A DNA stretch of 49,293 bases from Gammaproteobacteria bacterium (GCA_014382695.1 JACNJF010000101.1:1-49293); one strand, 5' to 3'. Shown: positions 15,997-27,364, numbered from the stretch's first letter. The notes: a model not told the origin generated them from the sequence alone. Made by a program: numbers and translations.

Positions 15997-17831
15997 CAGT
16001 CCAGCTTTTACGTCCCGAATGGTTATGGATGCTGTTGCCGGTATTCTTGCTGGCATGGTTTTTCTGGCGCCAGCAGCTGTTCAGCAGGGACTGGGCTGCG
16101 GTGATTGATGCCCAACTGTTGCCCCATCTTCTAGTTGGAAAAGCGCAGGGAAAATCACGCTGGCCGGTGCTGTTATGGTTATTGCTGGGCGTGCTGAGTG
16201 TGCTTGCGCTGAGTGGCCCGGTGTGGAAAAAATCAGCGTTACCGGTGTATAAACAGCAATCTGCGCTGGTGGTTTTACTCGATCTATCGAGCTCGATGGA
16301 TAGCACTGATGTTAAACCCAGTCGCCTCAGCCGAGCGCGCCTGAAACTTCTTGATCTGCTCAAGATGCGCAAAGAAGGCCAGACCGCGTTGATCGCTTTT
16401 GCTGCGACCCCTTATACCGTAAGTCCGCTGACCGATGACAGCGAAACAATTCAGTCACTGGTTAACAGCCTCACCACCGACATTATGCCCATGCAGGGCA
16501 GTCGAGCTGATCTGGCGATTGAAAAGGCGCGTGAACTGTTTAGCAATGCGTCCATCAGTCGAGGTGATATTCTATTGATAACGGATGGCTTAAGTGCTGA
16601 CTCCATGCAGAAAATACAGCAACTGGAATTAACCGGCCTGCGCGTATCGTTGCTCGCCGTGGGGACCGAACAGGGAGCGCCGATTCCAGGTGCAGCCGGT
16701 GGCTTTATCAAGGATGCTCAGGGCTCTATTGTTGTCGCCAAAACCAATCATGGCGAGTTGCGCACGTTGGCTAGCCGGCTGGGTGGCGTTTACAGCATGC
16801 TTGGAATCGATGATGGTGATTTGAATCTGTACCAGCAATTTTTACAGAGCGATGAACGAGCGCAGGGGCATGAGCAGACCGATTTCAAGGCGGATCGCTG
16901 GCAGGAGGAAGGCCCCTGGCTGCTGTTACTGGTCACACCCCTGGTGGCGCTGATCTTCCGGCGTGGAATATTTCTGTCGCTCCTACTGGCGCTGTATTTG
17001 CTGCCTGCAGCGGATTCTGCGTATGCACTCGAATTGCCTGAGTGGAACAGTCTGTGGAAAACTCCCGATCAACGTGCCGAGCAGGCGTTGAAGGCCGGCG
17101 ATGCAGAGGCAGCCGCGAGCCTGTTTCAGCGTCCAGACTGGAAGGCTGCGGCGCATTATAAGGCCGGGCAGTATGAACAGGCTGTGACCGAGCTGGAAAC
17201 CCAGCACTCAGCGGATAGCCTGTATAACCGGGGAAATGCGCTGGCCAGAATGGGACAGCTGCAGGAAGCGCTGGATAGCTATGATGAATTACTCAGTCAG
17301 CAGCCTGAACACGAAGATGCACGATTTAATCGGGAACAGGTTGAGCAGGCCTTAAACAAGCAGCAGCAACAACAGAAACAGAATAAGCCACAGGATAACA
17401 GCGAGCAGCAGAAAGATAAGAATCAGCAGTCGCAACAGCAGGATTCTGATCAGCCCGGACAGCAGCCCGGCCAGCAACAGGGGGAGCAGTCATCTCAGGA
17501 TCAAAGCGCTGCGCAGTCACAGAATGCGGAGCAGAACGAAGAGACCCTGAAACAGGCTCAACAGCAACAGTCTGAGGCTGAAAAACAGGATGAAAAGTCT
17601 GAAGCTGAGCAGCAGTCACAGGCGCAGGCTGAGCAAAAACCGGAACAACAGGATGAGCCGGTAGAGCAAAAAGAGATGAGTGAGCAGCAGCAAACCGAAA
17701 GTCTGTCGGAGCAGGCTGAGGCACAATGGTTAAGGCGTATTCCGGATGATCCGGGTGGCCTGCTGCGGAACAAATTCCGCTACCAGTACAGTCGACAACA
17801 ACAGCCTACACGTGAAAAGGAGCCATGGTGA
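15993..17831 (+). CDS. BatB/BatC-type fusion: vWA domain, TPR repeats, Q-rich tail
   Basis: 612 residues. N-terminal membrane helices (about 10-26 and 56-75), a vWA domain with MIDAS DLSSSM (97-102) and LLITDGL, then two more hydrophobic segments (about 307-339). Residues ~360-446 contain TPR-like repeats (SLYNRGNALARMGQLQEAL). Residues ~454-579 are extremely rich in Gln with Glu, Ser and Lys, so low-complexity and probably disordered. A short conserved-looking tail, WLRRIPDDPGGLLRNKF, ends it. BatB and BatC are separate in Bacteroides but are fused here. The start at 15993 is set by the ATGA overlap. Confidence 0.88.
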   Translation: MTVQLLRPEWLWMLLPVFLLAWFFWRQQLFSRDWAAVIDAQLLPHLLVGKAQGKSRWPVLLWLLLGVLSVLALSGPVWKKSALPVYKQQSALVVLLDLSSSMDSTDVKPSRLSRARLKLLDLLKMRKEGQTALIAFAATPYTVSPLTDDSETIQSLVNSLTTDIMPMQGSRADLAIEKARELFSNASISRGDILLITDGLSADSMQKIQQLELTGLRVSLLAVGTEQGAPIPGAAGGFIKDAQGSIVVAKTNHGELRTLASRLGGVYSMLGIDDGDLNLYQQFLQSDERAQGHEQTDFKADRWQEEGPWLLLLVTPLVALIFRRGIFLSLLLALYLLPAADSAYALELPEWNSLWKTPDQRAEQALKAGDAEAAASLFQRPDWKAAAHYKAGQYEQAVTELETQHSADSLYNRGNALARMGQLQEALDSYDELLSQQPEHEDARFNREQVEQALNKQQQQQKQNKPQDNSEQQKDKNQQSQQQDSDQPGQQPGQQQGEQSSQDQSAAQSQNAEQNEETLKQAQQQQSEAEKQDEKSEAEQQSQAQAEQKPEQQDEPVEQKEMSEQQQTESLSEQAEAQWLRRIPDDPGGLLRNKFRYQYSRQQQPTREKEPW

Positions 17832-19597
17832 TTATGCCCACAATTCAACGCTTGCTGACAGCTTCAGGCAAAACCCTGCTACCCGGGATAATGCTGTGTT
17901 TGTTTGCAATATCGGTGTTTGCCGCGCGCATTGAGGTCAGCTCGGATCGTAATCCGGTAAATCTGAATGAATCGTTTAAACTGGTGTATGAAAGTGCTGA
18001 CGCGGTGGATGATGATCCTGATTTCACACCGCTCGAAGCGCAGCTCGACATTCTGCATCGGGGCCAGAGTAGTAACGTCAGTATTATCAATGGACGCTAT
18101 AGCAGCAGTAAGACCTGGACCCTGAGCGTGATCGCCAGAAAGCCGGGTAAGCTGACATTGCCAGCGATCAAGTTCGGTGCTGATTCCAGTCCTGCGTTAC
18201 AGATTAGTGTACAGGAAACGCCAGTCGATCAGCAGGCTCAGACTGGATTTTATACCCGGATAGAAGTTGATCAACAGCAGGTCTATGCACAGCAGCAACT
18301 GGTGATTACGCAGCAGATTTTGAGTGCCCAGAAGCTCGCTTCCTACGGTATGGATAAGCTTAATTTCAATGGCATGGATGTGCTGATCGAACCGCTCGGT
18401 AAGGTCAAACAGTACCAGACTCAGATAGCGGATCAAAGCTATCATGTGATCGAACAACGCTATGCGCTATTCCCGCAAACCAGTGGCCTGTTAAAGGTCC
18501 AGCCGGTGCTGGTTGAAGCCAGAACCGGAAATGGCTCGGGCATATTTTTTGATACCTTCGGTAATAGCCGGGGCAAACTGCTGCGCGCCTATTCGAATGA
18601 GCTGAGTGTGGCCGTGTTACCGCTTCCAGCGAGTATTAATGTCAATCCCTGGCTGCCCGCAAAAGAGTTCCAGCTGAGCGAACAGTGGGCGCAGGACCCC
18701 CCTCAGTTTATTCAGGGAGAGCCCCTGACGCGCACACTGTCGATCAAGGCGGAAGGCCTGACGGCTGCGCAGTTACCACCGCTACCGGATATGTCGATGG
18801 ATGGACTTAAGCAGTACCCGGATCAGCCACTACTGAATGATGTCGCGAATGACACCGGGATGACTGGTTACCGGGTTGAAAAGGTGGCGCTGATACCGAC
18901 CCGTGCTGGCTCCATGACATTGCCGGCGATTGAGATTGCCTGGTGGAATACGCGCACACAGATGCGTGAAATTGCCCGCATTCCTGCGCGCAAGGTACAG
19001 GTGCAGGCCGCCGCTAAGGCGACGGTTGTTACTACCGTTACACCAGCCGCTGCTGCCCCGACCGCAATGGCGCCGCTAGCTTCCGCAACCGCTCCTCCCG
19101 AGCTGACCCCGGAAATACCAGCCTCAACCGCTCCGACAGTTTTGCCGGATGATCTTTTCTCTAACTGGAAGTGGGTGGCGATACTGCTGGCTGTGGGGTG
19201 GCTGCTAACGCTGGTGGGCTGGTTGCTGGTGGCGCGCAGAAAACGCCCAGCTGTAGCGGTTCAGGCACAGCCGGCCAGGACAGGCGTGGAACAGCACTTG
19301 AAGTGGTTCAAAGCGTCCTGCACGGTTAAGGATGTGGCGGGCTGCAGAACACATTTGCTGAACTGGGCAAAGGCGTTTTACCCGCAACAAAAGATGACCA
19401 GTGTGAGCGACCTGCAGCCGATGCTGGACGCCAGGGTGGCGCAGGAAATTCGCAAGCTGGACGCGGTATTGTACGGAGGACAGACTGTAAAAATCGATTT
19501 TCAGCTGATTGTCGAACAGATTGCGCGACTGCACAAAGCCGGTCACGGCGCGGCATCAAAAGCACCTGCAGAATTGCTTGAGCCGCTGTATCGATAG
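17825..19597 (+). CDS. BatD-like oxygen-tolerance membrane protein
   Basis: 590 residues. N-terminal signal or anchor (about 15-33, ending VFAA), then beta-rich periplasmic repeats typical of BatD (SSKTWTLSVIARKPGKLTLPAIKF), a second such unit near residue 350, an Ala/Pro/Thr-rich linker, one membrane helix at about 448-471 and a helical cytoplasmic tail. BatD is presumed to support the vWA proteins at the membrane. Start is uncertain: ATG 17825, GTG 17828 and ATG 17834 are in frame; AAGGAG at 17817-17822 sits best for GTG 17828. All overlap or abut the preceding stop. Confidence 0.85.
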   Translation: MVIMPTIQRLLTASGKTLLPGIMLCLFAISVFAARIEVSSDRNPVNLNESFKLVYESADAVDDDPDFTPLEAQLDILHRGQSSNVSIINGRYSSSKTWTLSVIARKPGKLTLPAIKFGADSSPALQISVQETPVDQQAQTGFYTRIEVDQQQVYAQQQLVITQQILSAQKLASYGMDKLNFNGMDVLIEPLGKVKQYQTQIADQSYHVIEQRYALFPQTSGLLKVQPVLVEARTGNGSGIFFDTFGNSRGKLLRAYSNELSVAVLPLPASINVNPWLPAKEFQLSEQWAQDPPQFIQGEPLTRTLSIKAEGLTAAQLPPLPDMSMDGLKQYPDQPLLNDVANDTGMTGYRVEKVALIPTRAGSMTLPAIEIAWWNTRTQMREIARIPARKVQVQAAAKATVVTTVTPAAAAPTAMAPLASATAPPELTPEIPASTAPTVLPDDLFSNWKWVAILLAVGWLLTLVGWLLVARRKRPAVAVQAQPARTGVEQHLKWFKASCTVKDVAGCRTHLLNWAKAFYPQQKMTSVSDLQPMLDARVAQEIRKLDAVLYGGQTVKIDFQLIVEQIARLHKAGHGAASKAPAELLEPLYR

Positions 19598-19620
19598 ACG
19601 CTGATCGTGCCTGAATCATC

Positions 19621-19640
19621 GGGGATGCAGTCGATTCCCC
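19621..19640 (+). terminator. Weak hairpin after the Bat cassette
   Basis: GGGGA (19621-19625) and TCCCC (19636-19640) around a 10-base loop, 23 bases after the BatD stop. No T-run follows, so termination strength is doubtful. The rest of the 182-base gap to obgE holds a TATACT at about 19746-19751 that could be the obgE -10. Confidence 0.25.
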
Positions 19641-19746
19641 AGTGCGGCCACTGGAAATGGGCGCAATTCGCTCTGCATAGCACAAACAGCGCTGATTCTG
19701 AAGCGATACTAACACCGCCCGCATATTCAATATTAAAACTCAGTGA

Positions 19747-21955
<2,209 letters not shown>

Positions 21956-22381
21956 AGTAGGCCGACATGGCGGAGGTTGATGCAGATTCTATCGAACCGA
22001 TGGCTGCAGTCTTGATACCGGCGTCGGTCTTCTTGATAGCTGCCTCGCTCTGGCCTCCTCGACAACAGCTCCTACGTTGCTCTCGGCCACGGTTCCTGAC
22101 GTGGCTCTAACTCCTGATTCCCTTCAGTGGTGCGTGTGTATGACCAAGGTCGGGCTTAATGTGCGGATGTGGTGGGGGTTCAGGTGAGTAGTCAATACGC
22201 ACAGAAACGTCATGCCGGACTTTGATCCGGCATCCATTTGCAGATACCGCATTGCTCATTTCAGTTGAACCTGTAACTATTTGCCGAGCCGGCAGGTCTG
22301 AATTTATATGGTTATATTTAACTGTTTATAAACGGGTGGTTCGTCCCCTATACTTCGTTCTCCTTTGTTAGCGTGATCATT
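21956..22381. other. Intergenic region with palindromic repeat
   Basis: 426 bases without a supported gene. It contains an inverted repeat GCCACG/CGTGGC at about 22087-22106 and the palindromic repeat copy listed at 22209. The last 100 bases are AT-rich and hold a candidate promoter for the MscS gene: TTGCCG (22281-22286), 18 bases, TATATG (22305-22310). Confidence 0.45.
22209..22236. repeat. REP-like palindromic repeat, copy 1
   Basis: ATGCCGGA (22212-22219) and TCCGGCAT (22226-22233) form an 8-base stem around CTTTGA. A near-identical copy lies at 28936-28963, differing in the loop. Both follow the end of a plus-strand gene block, as expected for REP-type elements. Confidence 0.75.
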
Positions 22382-23698
22382 ATGGAAAAAATATTCAGCC
22401 CCGCCTGGTGGACAGATCTTATTCTGCAGTTGGAAACCTGGTTTTTAGACAAAATCTGGGTGGCTGCACATCTGTATCAGTTCGTTATTATTTTCCTGAT
22501 CTTTCTAAGCTCTTATTTCCTGTCTGGGTATACCAAAAAGTTTTTCCAGAAAATGTCAGAAAAGACCGGCCATATCGGCGGGTTGGCGCGCATATGGCTG
22601 GCACTGCAATCGGTATCGGTTGCCTTTCTGTGGCTGTTGCAGCAATACATTGTGGTCTGGATTGCCCGGCTGTTTGATATCCAGCATGGCCTGATCACCC
22701 TGACCAGCAGCCTGTTGACGGCGTGGATTGTGATCCGCCTGTTCAGTCAGTGGATTAAAAACTCGTTTATGGCAAACATGGTTGCAGTCGTTGCCTGGAT
22801 CGCTGCCGCCGCTAATATCCTTGGTCTGTTGCCGCAGATGCTGGCTGGTCTGGATGCGATGTCGGTCATGGTCGGTGACAAACCGATCTCCCTGTTGCTG
22901 GTGATAAAGTCTATCGTCGCCCTGGGTGTTCTGATCTGGCTCGCCAGCACCATGTCCGATCTGGTGGAAAAAAGGCTCGGTAGCAATAAGTCCTTCACAC
23001 CGGCTGCCAAGGTTCTGTTTACCAAACTATTCCGCATCGGTTTCTTAACCATTGCCACGCTGGTCGCGCTGAATACCGTCGGCATCGATTTAACCGCACT
23101 CGCGGTATTCAGTGGTGCGTTAGCGGTGGGTCTCGGTTTTGGCCTGCAGAAGATATTCTCTAATCTGGTGAGTGGGTTGATTCTGCTGCTGGATAAATCG
23201 ATCAAGCCGGGCGACGTGATTTCACTCGGCACCACCTATGGCTGGATCAACCATCTGGGTGCACGCTATGTATCGGTGGTCACGCGGGATGGCACTGAGC
23301 ATCTGATTCCCAACGAAGAACTGATTACCCAGCGGGTGGAAAACTGGTCGCATACGAACAAGCTGGTACGTATGCGCATCCCGGTCGGGGTATCTTACGA
23401 TGCCGATCCACGTCTGGTGATGAAGCTGTGTCTGGAAGCGGCCGAAATGGTGCCACGCGTACTGCTCGATCCGGCACCGCGCTGCCTGATCACCGGTTAT
23501 GGCGATAACTCGGTCGACTTCGATCTGCGCATCTGGATCAATGATCCGGAAAATGGCAGAGGCTCGGTGAAGAGCGATGTGCTACTCGGAATCTGGGATC
23601 GCTTCAAGGAAAATGGCGTATCCATACCGTACCCGCAACGCGATCTGCATATCAAAAGCCTGCCGGCAGGCTATCACAGAAGCGAGCTGCCGGATTGA
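22382..23698 (+). CDS. MscS-family mechanosensitive ion channel
   Basis: 438 residues. Five or so N-terminal membrane helices, then the MscS core: the pore helix with small-residue packing (ALAVFSGALAVGLGFGLQKIFSNLVSG), the beta domain (SIKPGDVISLG, DGTEHLIPNEELI, VENWSH) and the C-terminal alpha/beta domain (VSIPYPQRDLHIK). It opens under membrane tension and protects against osmotic downshock. It is longer than E. coli MscS (286 aa) owing to extra N-terminal helices. ATG 22382 is preferred to GTG 22373. Monocistronic, with its own terminator. Confidence 0.92.
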   Translation: MEKIFSPAWWTDLILQLETWFLDKIWVAAHLYQFVIIFLIFLSSYFLSGYTKKFFQKMSEKTGHIGGLARIWLALQSVSVAFLWLLQQYIVVWIARLFDIQHGLITLTSSLLTAWIVIRLFSQWIKNSFMANMVAVVAWIAAAANILGLLPQMLAGLDAMSVMVGDKPISLLLVIKSIVALGVLIWLASTMSDLVEKRLGSNKSFTPAAKVLFTKLFRIGFLTIATLVALNTVGIDLTALAVFSGALAVGLGFGLQKIFSNLVSGLILLLDKSIKPGDVISLGTTYGWINHLGARYVSVVTRDGTEHLIPNEELITQRVENWSHTNKLVRMRIPVGVSYDADPRLVMKLCLEAAEMVPRVLLDPAPRCLITGYGDNSVDFDLRIWINDPENGRGSVKSDVLLGIWDRFKENGVSIPYPQRDLHIKSLPAGYHRSELPD

Positions 23699-23712
23699 TG
23701 CTGAACAGCTAG

Positions 23713-23746
23713 CAAAAAAAGGGCTCTTCAAGAGCCCTTTTTATTT
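23713..23746. terminator. Bidirectional terminator between mscS-like and cytochrome P460 genes
   Basis: GGGCTCT (23721-23727) pairs with AGAGCCC (23731-23737) around TCA. Runs of A on the left and T on the right let it serve both convergent genes. Confidence 0.9.
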
Positions 23747-24239
23747 ACTCGGGAAATCTGGCTGGGTCGGTAAAAACCCAGTCGCGATTTTTTACCGGGG
23801 TATGGCAACTGGTGCATACCTGGGTACCTTTATCGAAAGGCTGCTGCTCCAGACCGACCCAGCGCGCCCAGCCCCAGCCACCGGTACTGGCGTACTTTTC
23901 GGCATCCTTGAACATAAATTCAGCATGTACAAACTCTCCCGGAGCATTGGCTGTAGGCCAGTCAGTCAGAGTGCTGTCTTTCCACACCACCTTGCCCAGA
24001 ATCGCGCCATCCGGCCAGGGATTAACCTGCCCTGCACGAGCGGCTTTTTGCGCAATGTCATTACCGAGGATCGATCGGATGGTTTTATTGTCGGTCCGGT
24101 GAGACACCGCAATGGTGGTCCAGTCCTGCCATCCTGCAGGGTAATCGATGCCGTGTGAGGGGGCTTTTGAGTTGTCGGCATAGGCACTCACAGCCAGGGT
24201 TAAGGTTAATGCGGTTAAAGCATGCAGGGGTTTTTTCAT
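23745..24239 (-). CDS. Cytochrome P460 family protein, monohaem c-type
   Basis: 164 residues. Signal peptide 1-21 (ending SAYA). The mature part has the P460 family segments YPAGWQDWTTIAVSHRTDN and VHAEFMFKDAEKY, and one haem c motif CTSCH (142-146) near the C-terminus. Periplasmic. Cytochromes P460 of ammonia and methane oxidisers oxidise hydroxylamine or NO through a lysine-crosslinked haem, while many family members lack that activity. I cannot assign the crosslinking lysine by eye. Monocistronic; the 24240-24428 gap upstream holds TATATA-like -10 candidates. Confidence 0.85.
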   Translation of the reverse strand: MKKPLHALTALTLTLAVSAYADNSKAPSHGIDYPAGWQDWTTIAVSHRTDNKTIRSILGNDIAQKAARAGQVNPWPDGAILGKVVWKDSTLTDWPTANAPGEFVHAEFMFKDAEKYASTGGWGWARWVGLEQQPFDKGTQVCTSCHTPVKNRDWVFTDPARFPE

Positions 24240-24428
24240 GATACAGAATCTCGACGAAATGTTGTTGATGTCAATACGTTCCGTGTTAGCGGACGGATCT
24301 GAACGAATACCCTTCAGATCATCATATATACACCGTTGGCGGGGATTTATTCCATCGGCTGTGACTTTATATAGCCTCAGGTCGATCAGCTGGTGAGGTG
24401 ATGTCGCTGAAGTGTCATTCGACTGATT

Positions 24429-25922
24429 TTATGAAACATACTCCGGGTACAGTTCCTGCATCGATTTCGAGCGACCGCTTTCGGTAACGGCGCGACAATG
24501 GAAGCGTTTCAGCTCGCGCGGTTCCTTTACCCCGCAGGAATGCGATATCACACCAATTTCGTGCACCATGTGCTGGATGTAGTTGTTAACCCTTAGCGCC
24601 TTGATTTCGGGATTCAGCCCGCGCTGTAGTTTTGGGTTATGGGTGGTGATTCCAGTGGGGCAGGTATTTTTATTACATTGCAGAGCCTGGATACAGCCGA
24701 GAGCGAACATCGGACCTCTGGCAGAGGTGATAAAATCGGCCCCCATACATAACGCCCAGGCGGCTTCTGCCGGGTTGATCAGCTTGCCGGAAACGATGAC
24801 CCTGATGCGCTCGCGTAACTGGTGCTTTTCCAGCATATCGACCACCAGCGGCAGGCTTTCACTGATTGGCATGCCCATGTAGTCCATCAGACTCATCGGG
24901 GCTGCACCGGTGCCGCCATCGGCACTGTCGATAGTGATAAAATCGGGGGCAGAGTCGGTGCCGCGCCGGGTAACTTCTTCCAGCAGTGTCTCTATCCAGC
25001 CATAGGCACCGATTACGGTTTTGAAGCCGGTCGGTTTGCCGCTGACACGGCGTACCCGATTCACCAGATCGAGCAGTTCGCCGATGTTGTTAACGTCGGT
25101 ATGTCGATTCGGGCTGATCGAATCCTGTCCAGGCGCGATGCCGCGTATGCTGGCGATCTGTGCAGTAACCTTGATACCCGGCAGGATGCCGCCTTTTCCG
25201 GGTTTGGCGCCCTGACTGAGCTTGATTTCAAACATCCGGACCTGCGCATGTGCGGCTACCGCCTTCAGCTTTTCATCGCTCAGATTACCGTCGCTATCGC
25301 GTACTCCGTATTTGGCAGTACCAATCTGAAACACCAGTTCGGCACCGCCTTCCAGGTGGTAAGGAGACAGACCGCCTTCACCCGTGTTCATCCATGCTCC
25401 AGCTATTCTGGCCCCATTTGACAGCGCCAGAACCGCCGGTTTTGAGATGGCACCATAACTCATGCCGGAGATGTTAAACAGGGATGCTGTGGTATAGGGT
25501 TTTTCACAGTGACTGCCGATTGTGAGCGGTTTAGGTTTTACCGCATCATCTCCCAGAGTGGGAAAGGGACAGTTAGCAAACATAATGGTGCCAGTGCCTT
25601 TCAGGCTGCGGGTGGAGCCGAAAGCAACCGTGGTGTCGAGATCTTTGGCGGAGCGATAGACCCAGCCGCGTTGCGCGCGGTTGAATGGCATTTCCTCGCG
25701 GTCCTGGGCGAAAAAATACTGCCGAAAAAAATCACCCAGATGTTCAAACAGGTAGCGGAAACGACCCACCACCGGGTAGTTCCGGCGAATTGCCTGTGCG
25801 GTTTGTGAAATGTCGGCGATATACATCCAGATCACCACCAGTACGCTAACGCCGATCATGAAAATGAACAGCACGGCCATGGCCTGCATAATGCTGAACA
25901 CGATATTGTTGTATTCGATCAT
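24429..25922 (-). CDS. FMN-binding glutamate-synthase-like protein with membrane anchor
   Basis: 497 residues. An N-terminal hydrophobic segment (about 6-35) is followed by a GltB FMN/iron-sulfur-type barrel: GMSYGAISKPAVLALS, NTGEGGLSPYH, GAKPGKGG, the FMN site DSADGGTGAAP, and a CX5CX3-4C cluster motif at C410, C416, C421. It lacks the amidotransferase and central domains of real glutamate synthase, so it is a stand-alone FMN/Fe-S oxidoreductase of unknown substrate. I chose ATG 25922 rather than 25934 because GAGGGG lies just upstream of it. It is separated from the rubredoxin-reductase gene by ~125 bases. Confidence 0.88.
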   Translation of the reverse strand: MIEYNNIVFSIMQAMAVLFIFMIGVSVLVVIWMYIADISQTAQAIRRNYPVVGRFRYLFEHLGDFFRQYFFAQDREEMPFNRAQRGWVYRSAKDLDTTVAFGSTRSLKGTGTIMFANCPFPTLGDDAVKPKPLTIGSHCEKPYTTASLFNISGMSYGAISKPAVLALSNGARIAGAWMNTGEGGLSPYHLEGGAELVFQIGTAKYGVRDSDGNLSDEKLKAVAAHAQVRMFEIKLSQGAKPGKGGILPGIKVTAQIASIRGIAPGQDSISPNRHTDVNNIGELLDLVNRVRRVSGKPTGFKTVIGAYGWIETLLEEVTRRGTDSAPDFITIDSADGGTGAAPMSLMDYMGMPISESLPLVVDMLEKHQLRERIRVIVSGKLINPAEAAWALCMGADFITSARGPMFALGCIQALQCNKNTCPTGITTHNPKLQRGLNPEIKALRVNNYIQHMVHEIGVISHSCGVKEPRELKRFHCRAVTESGRSKSMQELYPEYVS

Positions 25923-26048
25923 GAGGCCCCTCATTGATAATTCTGTTATAGGGGTGTGACTGGGACTGACGTTGAATGGTTCAACTTTAACGGCTCTTCA
26001 CCATTAAGTCGGGTTCCTGGTGATCGGTATGAACTTCGGGGTGAAAGT

Positions 26049-27191
26049 TTAGAGTACGGCAGGCAGTAAAGGCGTCAGAGCCTGTTTTTCAGTGACGGCA
26101 TCTCCGGCCAGCGCAAAGCCGATAAGCTGGTCCTGCTGATAGCAAAGTGCTTTGATACCGTCCTCGGTGGCGCTGTATTGCCACTGCGCCTGTTTGTTGG
26201 CCGAAGGTGAAACTACAATTGGACAGGCCGGGGTTTTGATTGCAACCGGCATCGCCGGGTAACTCACTGCGGTTTTGTCACCGGTGAGGGTTCTGGCGAG
26301 TGCTCTGGCGCTTTGCATGATCGGCAGGATGAAGGGCAGGTGATGGCCTTCGACCTCGGCGCAATCACCCAGCGCATAGATATTCGGCACCGAGGTTTGC
26401 AGATAGCGATCGGTCACATAGCCGCGTGCGGTCTTGATACCGCTGTCTTTGGCCAGATCCAGATTAGCACGCAGACCGACGGCACTCAGCACCAGATCCA
26501 CCTGCAGCGTAGTGTTGTCGCTGAGCGTGAGCTGGTAACCGCTGGCGTGCTGATCAACAGACTGCACACTGTTATTCAGGTAAAACTCGACGCCCAGTTG
26601 TTGCAGTTTGTGCTGCAGAAACTGGCCGATTTTTTGCGGTAGTAGATTACTAATCGGCCACTGATCTGGGCCAATGATGGAAACTGTTTTTGCCGCGCCA
26701 AGCAGGTCATTGGCAAACTCACAGCCGATCAGGCCAGGGCCGATAATCGCGATGTGATGCGCCTGTTCCAGCTTGTGGCGAAATGCCCGATAGTCATCCA
26801 GATGGTTGATCGACAGGATGTCCTGTGCCCCATTTCCCTGTATCGGTAACACAAAAGGCCGTGCGCCGGTGGCGAGTATCAGCTGGCTGTATTGCCAGAG
26901 CTGGGAACGGCTGCTGACTTGCTGATTTTTAATATCGATCGAGTTAATTTTACAGCGTTTGAACAGCTCGAAGTTTTGAGTCTGCTGCATCTTCTGCGCG
27001 GTTTGCATCACCAGTGCATCCGCTGTTTTATTCTTGTCGAGTGCATTCGACAGCATCGGCTTGGAATAAAAATCACCATTGTCCGCACAGATCAGGGTGA
27101 CTTTTGTGTGTGGATCAAGCTTGCGGATTTCACGTAGCAGGGTATAGCCAGCCATGCCGCTGCCGATAATGATGATGTTCTGTTCGGGCAT
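26049..27191 (-). CDS. rubB: Rubredoxin-NAD+ reductase
   Basis: 380 residues, FAD/NAD-dependent oxidoreductase with two Rossmann motifs, IIIIGSGMAGYTL (about 5-17) and IAIIGPGLIGCEFA (about 147-160), and the FAD-binding end motif IYALGDCAE. It passes electrons from NADH to rubredoxin. The rubredoxin gene lies immediately upstream on the same strand, with 8 bases between, which fixes the assignment among similar reductases. The pair may feed an oxygen- or peroxide-reducing enzyme or an oxygenase; none is in the window. Confidence 0.88.
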   Translation of the reverse strand: MPEQNIIIIGSGMAGYTLLREIRKLDPHTKVTLICADNGDFYSKPMLSNALDKNKTADALVMQTAQKMQQTQNFELFKRCKINSIDIKNQQVSSRSQLWQYSQLILATGARPFVLPIQGNGAQDILSINHLDDYRAFRHKLEQAHHIAIIGPGLIGCEFANDLLGAAKTVSIIGPDQWPISNLLPQKIGQFLQHKLQQLGVEFYLNNSVQSVDQHASGYQLTLSDNTTLQVDLVLSAVGLRANLDLAKDSGIKTARGYVTDRYLQTSVPNIYALGDCAEVEGHHLPFILPIMQSARALARTLTGDKTAVSYPAMPVAIKTPACPIVVSPSANKQAQWQYSATEDGIKALCYQQDQLIGFALAGDAVTEKQALTPLLPAVL

Positions 27192-27199
27192 GGGCTGGA

Positions 27200-27364
27200 T
27201 TAAATCTGGATCATTTCAAAATCTGATTTACCGACGCCGCAATCCGGACATATCCAGCCGGCAGGGATATCATCCCAGGCGGTGCCGGGAGCGATGCCTT
27301 CATCCGGTAAACCGAGGGCTTCATCATAGATAAAACCACACACAATGCATTCCCATTTCTTCAT
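27200..27364 (-). CDS. rubA: Rubredoxin
   Basis: 54 residues: starts [16 protein letters not shown] and ends [18 protein letters not shown]. The four iron-binding cysteines C6, C9, C39 and C42 (CxxCG and CPxCG) are intact, as are the usual aromatic residues around the Fe(Cys)4 site. A small cytoplasmic one-electron carrier. An AAGAG sequence precedes the ATG. Co-transcribed with the downstream reductase gene. Confidence 0.96.
   Translation of the reverse strand: MKKWECIVCGFIYDEALGLPDEGIAPGTAWDDIPAGWICPDCGVGKSDFEMIQI

Noticed and set aside
17353-17730. CAG-rich stretch as a nucleotide tandem repeat or CRISPR-like array
   Set aside because: It is irregular at the base level and in frame inside the BatB-like gene; no repeat-spacer structure.
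17326-17773. Minus-strand frames opposite the Gln-rich tail
   Set aside because: They arise from the repetitive CAG/CAA codons; low-complexity and without start signals.
23577-24158. 193-codon plus-strand frame across the mscS-like end and the P460 gene
   Set aside because: It runs through the terminator and is antisense to a recognisable cytochrome; a shadow.
24429-25922. Large subunit of glutamate synthase
   Set aside because: It lacks the N-terminal Cys amidotransferase and the C-terminal GXGXG domain; only the FMN/Fe-S barrel is present.
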